5,991 nt of DNA from Candidatus Woesearchaeota archaeon (GTDB lineage Archaea; Nanobdellota; Nanobdellia; Woesearchaeales; GW2011-AR4): positions 1-5,991 of the forward strand of contig JAGVXR010000092.1 of NCBI GenBank assembly GCA_018303645.1, written 5' to 3'. Numbering within the stretch: position 1 is the first letter of the stretch; every line of letters begins with the position of its first letter. Of this stretch, positions 1 to 5,461 are shown in pieces. The notes under the pieces are model-generated. The model made no database searches. It saw only the letters and a list, made by a program, of their open reading frames with translations, and was not told the DNA's origin. Both the position numbers and the translations under genes were made by a program.

Positions 1-1
1 C

Positions 2-397
2 TTTGAGGAAGGCGAAACAGCTGAGCGCCCGAATTTATTGAGCCCGAAGGCAATGTCAACATTATTCTCCAGCCTGTATTTTTCCACGGTTCTTGAGCCA
101 GAGAATTCAGAGCGCCTGCTTTCATTGCTTTCTGATTCAGCCTTTGATGTAAAAAAAGCCGCTAACATACCTAATGAGGTTGCCATAGCCCATAAGTTCG
201 GCGAGACATATTACGTTGGCTACAGGTATTTTCATGACTGCGGCATAATGTACATTGACGAAACCAGGATGTTCTACTGCATTATGACTAAGGAATTAAA
301 TGAAAAGCAGGCAACAGAAGCCATAGGATGGATAGTAAATGAAACGTACCATTACGTTAAAGAAACAAGAGCTAGATTTGAAGATTATAAGCAATAG
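2..397 (+). CDS. Class A beta-lactamase-like serine hydrolase, C-terminal fragment (5' end outside window)
   Basis: The frame is open from base 2 to the TAG at 395-397, so the left edge cuts this gene; 131 residues are visible. The TTG at 38 lies mid-domain and is not a credible start. Seen, numbering from the first visible residue: a helical stretch with NLLSPKAMSTLFSSLY (11-26), then VAIAHKFGE (60-68), then HDCGIMYI (78-85), a strand FYCIMTKEL and a final amphipathic helix. This order matches the C-terminal half of the beta-lactamase2 (class A-like) fold. KFG (65-67) sits where classical beta-lactamases have KTG, and the HDCGI strand follows. Members are usually about 250-300 residues, often exported or membrane-anchored, acting as penicillin-binding-like peptidases or esterases. 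The catalytic SxxK and SDN motifs would lie outside the window, so activity and localisation cannot be judged. The substrate is unknown, and antibiotic resistance should not be assumed. A 45-base gap separates it from rfcL. Confidence 0.8.
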   Translation, partial: FEEGETAERPNLLSPKAMSTLFSSLYFSTVLEPENSERLLSLLSDSAFDVKKAANIPNEVAIAHKFGETYYVGYRYFHDCGIMYIDETRMFYCIMTKELNEKQATEAIGWIVNETYHYVKETRARFEDYKQ

Positions 398-411
398 GGC
401 TAAACCAATAC

Positions 412-420
412 TTTAATAAA
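412..420 (+). promoter_or_regulatory. TATA-box-like element for rfcL
   Basis: TTTAATAAA lies in the 45-base gap before rfcL. The 8-bp core 412-419 is centred 27.5 bp before the ATG at 443. Archaeal TATA boxes sit about 26-27 bp before the transcription start, so the transcript should begin at or next to the ATG (leaderless). No Shine-Dalgarno-like sequence precedes the ATG, which agrees with this. Confidence 0.6.
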
Positions 421-442
421 ACCAAAATCTTTTCTTTACCCT

Positions 443-1657
443 ATGCAGCCTTTAATCCGCAAATACATTCCGAAAACCGAAAAAGACATAATCGGGCAGG
501 AGGAAAACCTAAAGCAATTAAAGAATTTTATACTCAATTTTAAGAATCAGAAAAAGAATTCTGCTTTGATTTACGGGCCAAGCGGAACCGGCAAGACATG
601 CTCTGTTTATGCAATAGCAAATGAGATTGGCTTTGAGGTTATAGAAGTCAATGCATCTGATTTCAGGAATGCCGAGCAAATCAACCAAAAAGTAGGCAAC
701 GCCATAAAGCAGCAAAGCCTTTTTGCAAAAGGCAAGGTAATCCTTGTTGATGAAATCGATGGATTGTCTGGGCGCGAGGACAGGGGAGGCATACAGGCAA
801 TAACAAAATTAATACAGGATTCAGCATACCCGATAATTCTTACAGCCACGAACCCTTTTGACAACAAGTTCAGCTCCTTGAGAAGCAAGTCAAATATGAT
901 TGAATTCAAAGCGTTGGACTATATGTCGGTTTTTAATATTCTGAAAAAAATATGCGAAAATGAAAAAATAAAGCATGAAGATGTTGTTCTTAAAGCGCTT
1001 TCCAGGAGAGCCGGCGGGGACGCAAGGGCTGCAATCAACGATCTGCAGAATCTAACGCAGGGAAAAAATGAGCTGACAAAAGAAAGCCTGGAGGAACTGT
1101 CAGACAGGAACAAGACAGACAGCATAATGACGGCATTGAACAAAATATTCAAGACAACCGACTTGAAGATTGCAGTTTCAGCATTTGACAATGTTGAGGA
1201 AGACCTAAATGAGCAATTGCTTTGGATTGATGAAAATCTGCCAAAAGAGTACACGAAGCCACAAGAGCTTGCAAAGGCATATGACATGCTGAGCAAAGCA
1301 GATGTTTTTAACAGAAGAATAAGGAGGTGGCAGCACTACAGGTTTCTGGTTTACATAAATGCGCTGATTACGGCAGGAATTGCCGCCGCTAAAAATGAAA
1401 AGTACAAGAACCTTGTCGAGTACAAGCCGACCGGCAGGATATTAAAAATATGGTGGGCTAACCAGAGGATAGCAAAAAAGAAGGACATTGCGGGAAAAAT
1501 TGCATCAAGAACCCACAGCTCAAAAAAAGAAATCCTGAAAAGCACAATGCCTTATCTCCCCGTGATGTTCAAAAATAAGGAGATGAGGGGCAATATTATA
1601 AGCCAGCTTGATTTAAATGACGAAGAGGCTGAGTGGCTAAAGAGCCAGGTTAAATAA
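443..1657 (+). CDS. rfcL: Replication factor C large subunit (clamp loader ATPase)
   Basis: AAA+ ATPase that, with RfcS subunits, opens the PCNA sliding clamp and loads it on primer-template DNA during cytosolic replication and repair. Seen: N-terminal RKYIPK and IIGQEENLKQL (6-26), as in clamp-loader subunits; Walker A GPSGTGKT (45-52); VNASDFRN (69-76); Walker B VILVDEID (99-106); sensor 1 LTATNP (133-138); LRSKSNMIEF (146-155) where small subunits carry SRC; and sensor 2 GGDARAAINDL (191-201). A helical collar domain follows to residue 404. The ATG at 443 gives the expected family N-terminus; it has no ribosome site but a well-placed TATA box. Many archaeal RfcL proteins are longer (about 400-500 residues) and end in a charged tail with a PCNA-interacting PIP box. 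This one stops at DEEAEWLKSQVK with no QxxLxxFF-like motif. No RfcS gene lies in the window. Confidence 0.95.
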   Translation: MQPLIRKYIPKTEKDIIGQEENLKQLKNFILNFKNQKKNSALIYGPSGTGKTCSVYAIANEIGFEVIEVNASDFRNAEQINQKVGNAIKQQSLFAKGKVILVDEIDGLSGREDRGGIQAITKLIQDSAYPIILTATNPFDNKFSSLRSKSNMIEFKALDYMSVFNILKKICENEKIKHEDVVLKALSRRAGGDARAAINDLQNLTQGKNELTKESLEELSDRNKTDSIMTALNKIFKTTDLKIAVSAFDNVEEDLNEQLLWIDENLPKEYTKPQELAKAYDMLSKADVFNRRIRRWQHYRFLVYINALITAGIAAAKNEKYKNLVEYKPTGRILKIWWANQRIAKKKDIAGKIASRTHSSKKEILKSTMPYLPVMFKNKEMRGNIISQLDLNDEEAEWLKSQVK

Positions 1658-1660
1658 AAA

Positions 1661-1669
1661 TTAATAAAA
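1661..1669 (+). promoter_or_regulatory. TATA-like element for the 1688 gene
   Basis: TTAATAAAA lies in the 30-base gap after rfcL. Its 8-bp core (1661-1668) is centred about 23.5 bp before the ATG at 1688, slightly closer than at rfcL and valS. A second AT-rich element, TTAAATAA at 1650-1657, overlaps the rfcL stop codon and is centred 34.5 bp away. The whole gap is AT-rich, so choosing between them is uncertain. There is no Shine-Dalgarno match before the ATG. Confidence 0.4.
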
Positions 1670-1687
1670 GATTACTCTTAAAATTAT

Positions 1688-2575
1688 ATGGCTATACTAA
1701 AAATAAGACATCTGATAGAAAGCATTGAAGGGAAGTTAGAATCTAAAGATTTTGGTAGATTTTATGGGGATGGGTTAGTTATAAATCATTCTATTCCTGG
1801 AGTGTGGAAGCTAACAACATTTTTATTAGCTGACGAAAATATTGGTCCTATTTTTAATTCTCAATATGAAGAAGACCGTATAGAAATTGTTACTGGCAAT
1901 CGGTTTAAAATCAGCAAAGCACTTGAACTAAATAATAAAGACGATAAGCGAATCATTATTCAAGAAGAACCTAACGAAGCCATGGTTAGGGATTTAAAAA
2001 CTCCTCTCTATGGTTATCAAGTACTAGATATTATGACTAAAGCAAAGGTCTATAAGGGAGGTATATCCAGCCCTGTAGTAACAAGCAGCCTTGAGGATGG
2101 TATTATAGCTCATGTTAGGACATTAGAAGATGTAATTAAAAAAATTGGTTTTATTACAATAGATTTTCCATATAGTAACCATATGGTTCAAATTTTTAGG
2201 GCAAATGAGACAGATAGTGAAGCTTATACAATAGAACAAAGAATAAGAATTCCAAAACCCCCTCTTGACGAAGATATTACAGATATGGTTGATACCAAAA
2301 ATCCTTTTCCAGATGGTTTCACATTAAATGGTAAGAGTTTCTTTGAATTAGTATTAAAAAGCAGAGTTAAAGTGAGAAATGGTGGTTACAAATACGAAGT
2401 CGGTATTTATGACTTGGTTGGAAATAGTATAATTGATGGCTTACAGACTACGGATGTTAATCAGCTTGTTGCAAAGCATCTTCATGCTCTTCACTTACTT
2501 AAAGAAAAATTAAAAGGACAATATCAACAGAAGCATTGCGAGGCATTATACAGTTATTTATTTACAAGGATATGA
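1688..2575 (+). CDS. Hypothetical protein of unknown function, AT-rich and codon-atypical
   Basis: Complete 295-residue protein that I do not recognise. No signal peptide or membrane segment is visible, so it is probably cytosolic. It looks like a mixed alpha/beta protein rich in charged residues and isoleucine. The middle contains GGISSPVVTSS and a strand-like KKIGFITIDFPYSNHMVQIF, followed by a proline and acid-rich linker (KPPLDEDITD). The last 39 residues (257-295) are predominantly helical and histidine-containing (VAKHLHALHLLKEKLKGQ). No Walker, zinc-finger, LAGLIDADG or transposase motif was found. Composition sets it apart: sampled lines average about 35% GC against about 42% in valS, and GGT is its commonest glycine codon whereas rfcL appears to use none. 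This suggests acquisition from elsewhere or a different expression class. It begins 30 bases after rfcL and ends 15 bases before the rhodanese. The ATG is the first in frame and has no ribosome-binding site. Confidence 0.75.
   Translation: MAILKIRHLIESIEGKLESKDFGRFYGDGLVINHSIPGVWKLTTFLLADENIGPIFNSQYEEDRIEIVTGNRFKISKALELNNKDDKRIIIQEEPNEAMVRDLKTPLYGYQVLDIMTKAKVYKGGISSPVVTSSLEDGIIAHVRTLEDVIKKIGFITIDFPYSNHMVQIFRANETDSEAYTIEQRIRIPKPPLDEDITDMVDTKNPFPDGFTLNGKSFFELVLKSRVKVRNGGYKYEVGIYDLVGNSIIDGLQTTDVNQLVAKHLHALHLLKEKLKGQYQQKHCEALYSYLFTRI
2554..2564 (+). promoter_or_regulatory. Possible TATA-like element for the rhodanese gene, inside the 3' end of the upstream gene
   Basis: TTATTTATTTA lies within the last codons of the 1688 gene, centred about 32 bp before the rhodanese ATG at 2591. 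The spacing is longer than at rfcL and valS, and the sequence encodes the Ser-Tyr-Leu-Phe tail, so it may be chance. The only alternative is read-through from upstream, and no Shine-Dalgarno sequence sits within 12 bases of the ATG. Confidence 0.25.
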
Positions 2576-2590
2576 CTATTCACAATTAAA

Positions 2591-2932
2591 ATGCAATCAA
2601 TAACGCCGAAAGAATTAATAAAAAACAATGACAAATCAATTTTGATACTGGACATCAGGGATTCAAACACATTCCATGACTGGCATATAAGAAACAGCGA
2701 AAATATTGACGTTTACAATGACATCTGGGAAGGCAACTTTGAAAGTGTAAAGCAGAAATTAAGCAAATTGCCGAAAGACAAAAAGATTGTTACAGTCTGC
2801 AATGCAGGAGTCACCTCCCAGAATGCCTCAATGCTTCTCGAGTCAATGGGCTACAGGACTAAAGTGCTTGAAAATGGAATGATTGGGTGGAACGAGCTAA
2901 ATCTGCAGTTTAGGCAAAAAGATGTTTCTTGA
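2591..2932 (+). CDS. Single-domain rhodanese-like sulfurtransferase
   Basis: 113-residue protein covering one rhodanese domain. These cytosolic enzymes carry sulfane sulfur as a persulfide on an active-site cysteine and pass it to acceptors such as cyanide, thiols or sulfur-relay partners. Seen: ILILDIRDSNTFHDWHIRNS (17-36), which is the family's D-x-R-x-x-x-x-F-x-x-x-H-I entry motif with Trp where Gly is commoner; then IVTVCNAGVTSQNAS (66-80), the strand and active-site loop with the probable catalytic Cys70; then the C-terminal MGYRTKVLENGMIGWNEL (86-103), matching the usual G-x-x-x-V-x-x-L-x-G-G-x-x-x-W ending. The Cys loop has the six-residue length of single-domain sulfurtransferases rather than the longer loop of Cdc25-type phosphatases. 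The ATG fits the family N-terminus. It follows the unknown gene by 15 bases, and codon use is closer to rfcL and valS. The physiological acceptor cannot be told from context. Confidence 0.9.
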   Translation: MQSITPKELIKNNDKSILILDIRDSNTFHDWHIRNSENIDVYNDIWEGNFESVKQKLSKLPKDKKIVTVCNAGVTSQNASMLLESMGYRTKVLENGMIGWNELNLQFRQKDVS

Positions 2933-2941
2933 ATAATTAAA

Positions 2942-2951
2942 CTTTTAAATA
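2942..2951 (+). promoter_or_regulatory. TATA box for valS
   Basis: CTTTTAAATA lies in the 42-base gap after the rhodanese. The TTTAAATA core (2944-2951) is centred 27.5 bp before the valS ATG, the same spacing as at rfcL. No Shine-Dalgarno sequence is present between the box and the ATG, so a leaderless transcript is predicted. Confidence 0.6.
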
Positions 2952-2974
2952 CCAAATAAAAACTACTACTTGAA

Positions 2975-5395
2975 ATGGAACTTCCAAAGAATTATGACGC
3001 CAAGGTTTCAGAGCCCAAATGGCTCGATTTCTGGGAAAAAGAAAAAGTATATGCTTTTAACCCAGAAAGCAAGGCTGAGATTTATTCAATTGACACCCCT
3101 CCGCCAACAGTCTCTGGCAAGATGCACCTTGGGCACTCTTTCTCATATTCCCAGCAGGATTTTGTTGTAAGATTCCAGAGGATGATAGGCAAGAATGTTT
3201 TCTACCCTTTTGGCGTTGATGACAATGGCTTGGCAACAGAGCGAATGATAGAGAAGATGAAGAACGTTAAAGGGCAGTTTATGCCAAGACAGGAGTTTGT
3301 TAAATTATGCTATACAACTGTTGAAGAACTAAGAAGTGACTTTTATGATTGGAGGCGACTGGGCACCAGTGCCGATTTCAATATCTTTTATTCAACAATA
3401 AATAAACATTCACAAAAAATAAGCCAGCGCTCTTTTCTGGAGCTTTACAGAATGGGAAGGCTGGAGAAAAAAAAGTACCCAATAATGTTCTGCCCAAATT
3501 GCCTTACAGCTATAGCCCAGGTAGAGCTTAAGGATGCTGAAAAGGAATCCCAGCTTGTCCATATACAAGTTGAAGTTGAAGGCAGCAGTGAGAAAATAGT
3601 CTTTGCAACAACAAGGCCCGAGCTTATCTACGGATGCGTTGGCATATCTTTCCATCCTGATGACAAAAGGTACAGGCATTTAAGCGGGAAAAAGGCAAGA
3701 ATGCCCATCACAGGTAGGCTTGTGGAGATTATCCCTGACGAATTTACAGATATTGAATACGGCTCAGGGCTTGTTTATTACTGCACTTATGGAAGCCTGG
3801 ACTGCATTGAATGGCTGCAGAGGCACCCAAGCATCAAGCCTGTGGAAGTAATGGGGCTCGATGGAAAATATAATGAGCTATCCGGGCGGTATACTGGAAT
3901 GAGGAGCGAGGAAGCAAGGAAGAAAGTCATAGAAGACCTGCAAAAAGAAGATGCAATAGCAAAGCTTGAAAAAATAAAACATGTTGTCAATACACATGAA
4001 AGATGCGAAACAGATATTGAATATGTGGCAGTAGACCAGTGGTTCATAAAGTACCTTGACCTGAAAGAAGATTTCATAAAATACGGCAGGAAAATAAAAT
4101 GGTATCCTGAGCATATGAAGGCAAGGTACGAGAACTGGATTCAGGGCTTGAAGTGGGACTGGAACATCTCAAGGCAGAGGCATTTTGGGATTCCAATTCC
4201 GGTTTGGTACTGCAAAAAGTGCAGCGATATAATTGTTGCTGAGGAAAAGCAATTGCCAGTTGACCCATTAGTCGACAAGCCTTTGCACAAGTGCAAGTGC
4301 GGCTCAAACGAATTTATAGGAGAGAAGGATGTATTGGATACTTGGGCAACATCGTCATTAACCCCAGACATTGCAATTGAATTGTTCAAAGATAAAAAAC
4401 TGCAAAAAAAACTGCGCCCAATGAGCTTAAGACCGCAGGCGCATGACATAATCACATTCTGGCTTTTCAATACTGTTGTAAAAAGCTATTTTCACCACAA
4501 GAACATTCCATGGCACAATGTAATGATTTCCGGATGGGCTCTGGACCCAAAAGGAAAGAAGATGAGCAAGAGCAAGGGCAATGTCATTGACCCAAGAGAG
4601 ATGATTAAAAAATATTCATCAGACTCGCTGAGATTTTGGGCAGCAGGCAGCAGATTGGGAGATGATTTGCCGTTTCAGGAAAAAGACCTGGTGACGGGGC
4701 AAAAATTCACTACAAAAATATGGAATGCCTCAAAGTTTGCGTTCATGCATCTTTCTGATTACAAGGGAGAACGCCCGAGCAAAATAGAGATGATGGACAG
4801 GTGGATTCTGTCAAAGCTAAGCAAGGTTGTCAAGGAAAGCACTGAAAACTTCATGAGCTATGAATACTCGCACACAAAGCTCGCAACAGAAACATTCTTT
4901 TGGCATACATTTTGCGACAATTACCTTGAAATAATAAAAGACAGGCTGTACAACGCTGAAAAAAGAGGCTCAGATGCAAGATTATCCGCGCAGTATGGGT
5001 TGTATCACTCATTGCTTGCAATCATAAAATTGATGGCACCTGTAATGCCTTTCATAACAGAGGAATTGTACCAGCTTTACTACAAGAAGCATGAAAAAAC
5101 TAAGAGTGTGCATCTTACAAAATGGCCAGATATAAGTCTGATTGATGAGCACGCAGAAAGAATCGGGGACTTTGTTGTCGAAGTCATAGAGTTTGCAAGA
5201 AAAAAGAAATCGGAAAAGCAGCTTTCGTTAAAGACGCCAATAAAAAAAATCACAATAAAGGCGAAGATAGAGGAAATTGACTTTGACGAGGTTGAAGCAG
5301 AGATAAAGGCAGCCACAGCAGCAGAGGAGATAATTTTCGAGCCGACAAGAGGCAAAGCTCCTGAAAAGGATGTTGAGATTGAGGTGGAATTTTGA
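2975..5395 (+). CDS. valS: Valyl-tRNA synthetase (class I, archaeal type)
   Basis: Charges tRNA-Val with valine in the cytosol using ATP and hydrolyses mischarged Thr-tRNA-Val. The 806 residues fit the archaeal family. Seen in order: N-terminal ELPKNYDAKVSEPKWLDFW (2-20); HIGH-type signature HLGH (51-54) after PPPTVSGKM; VDDNGLATE (81-89), where WDDNGLPTE is commoner; a CPNC knuckle (Cys173, Cys176); the CP1 editing domain with TTRPE (212-216) and a GSGLVYY stretch leading to Asp276, the likely counterpart of the conserved editing aspartate; a probable zinc site from Cys413, Cys416, Cys440 and Cys442; VLDTWATSSLTP; KMSKSKGN (529-536); and an anticodon-binding domain starting near RW (609-610). 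The C-terminus ends in an acidic, Glu-rich tail and lacks the long coiled coil of bacterial ValRS. The ATG gives the standard N-terminus and has a TATA box 27.5 bp upstream. Ile is less likely because the N-terminus and DDNG region match ValRS. Confidence 0.95.
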   Translation: MELPKNYDAKVSEPKWLDFWEKEKVYAFNPESKAEIYSIDTPPPTVSGKMHLGHSFSYSQQDFVVRFQRMIGKNVFYPFGVDDNGLATERMIEKMKNVKGQFMPRQEFVKLCYTTVEELRSDFYDWRRLGTSADFNIFYSTINKHSQKISQRSFLELYRMGRLEKKKYPIMFCPNCLTAIAQVELKDAEKESQLVHIQVEVEGSSEKIVFATTRPELIYGCVGISFHPDDKRYRHLSGKKARMPITGRLVEIIPDEFTDIEYGSGLVYYCTYGSLDCIEWLQRHPSIKPVEVMGLDGKYNELSGRYTGMRSEEARKKVIEDLQKEDAIAKLEKIKHVVNTHERCETDIEYVAVDQWFIKYLDLKEDFIKYGRKIKWYPEHMKARYENWIQGLKWDWNISRQRHFGIPIPVWYCKKCSDIIVAEEKQLPVDPLVDKPLHKCKCGSNEFIGEKDVLDTWATSSLTPDIAIELFKDKKLQKKLRPMSLRPQAHDIITFWLFNTVVKSYFHHKNIPWHNVMISGWALDPKGKKMSKSKGNVIDPREMIKKYSSDSLRFWAAGSRLGDDLPFQEKDLVTGQKFTTKIWNASKFAFMHLSDYKGERPSKIEMMDRWILSKLSKVVKESTENFMSYEYSHTKLATETFFWHTFCDNYLEIIKDRLYNAEKRGSDARLSAQYGLYHSLLAIIKLMAPVMPFITEELYQLYYKKHEKTKSVHLTKWPDISLIDEHAERIGDFVVEVIEFARKKKSEKQLSLKTPIKKITIKAKIEEIDFDEVEAEIKAATAAEEIIFEPTRGKAPEKDVEIEVEF

Positions 5396-5407
5396 GTTTT
5401 AGGAAGG

Positions 5408-5416
5408 TTTAAATAG
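5408..5416 (+). promoter_or_regulatory. Distal TATA-like element upstream of the 5462 gene
   Basis: TTTAAATAG lies 13 bases after the valS stop. Its first eight bases are identical to the valS TATA core. It is centred about 50 bp before the ATG at 5462, so a transcript from it would begin near 5438 and carry a leader of about 23 bases that includes the AGGTG site. Confidence 0.4.
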
Positions 5417-5429
5417 AAGTTGTTAAAAG

Positions 5430-5438
5430 TTTATATAA
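5430..5438 (+). promoter_or_regulatory. Proximal TATA box upstream of the 5462 gene
   Basis: TTTATATAA is the best consensus-like TATA box in the window. Its core (5431-5438) is centred 27.5 bp before the ATG, matching rfcL and valS. A transcript driven from it would start at about the ATG and so would exclude the Shine-Dalgarno-like site. Confidence 0.6.
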
Positions 5439-5450
5439 TTAAAATTGACA

Positions 5451-5455
5451 AGGTG
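5451..5455 (+). promoter_or_regulatory. Shine-Dalgarno-like ribosome binding site
   Basis: AGGTG (within AAGGTGGGG) is complementary to the archaeal 16S rRNA 3' end (CACCU) and lies six bases before the ATG at 5462. It is the only convincing ribosome-binding site before a start in this window. It supports the chosen start, as does the in-frame TAA at 5459-5461 directly before the ATG. Confidence 0.6.
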
Positions 5456-5461
5456 GGGTAA

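Noticed and set aside
38..397. TTG at 38 as the true start of a 119-residue protein
   Set aside because: The same frame stays open to base 2, the sequence before 38 fits the family, and the TTG falls within a conserved helix; the gene is cut by the window edge.
429..437. T-rich tract (TTTTCTTT) after the hydrolase gene as a transcription terminator
   Set aside because: Archaeal termination uses T-runs, but this one is interrupted and lies inside the predicted rfcL core promoter; too weak to call.
518..1545. Several minus-strand ORFs across rfcL
   Set aside because: They mirror a strongly conserved coding sequence, are rich in Ser, Phe and Leu as expected for antisense shadows, and lack promoters.
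1658..1687. Insertion-sequence scar or target duplication next to the atypical gene
   Set aside because: No matching direct or inverted repeats were found between this gap and the 2576-2590 gap; it is simply AT-rich.
2970..3170. A short + strand ORF overlapping the valS start in another frame
   Set aside because: It lies almost wholly inside the valS N-terminus, which is clearly coding in its own frame; its translation has no recognisable features.
3410..5355. Minus-strand ORFs across valS
   Set aside because: They lie antisense to conserved ValRS motifs and show shadow-like composition with no family resemblance.
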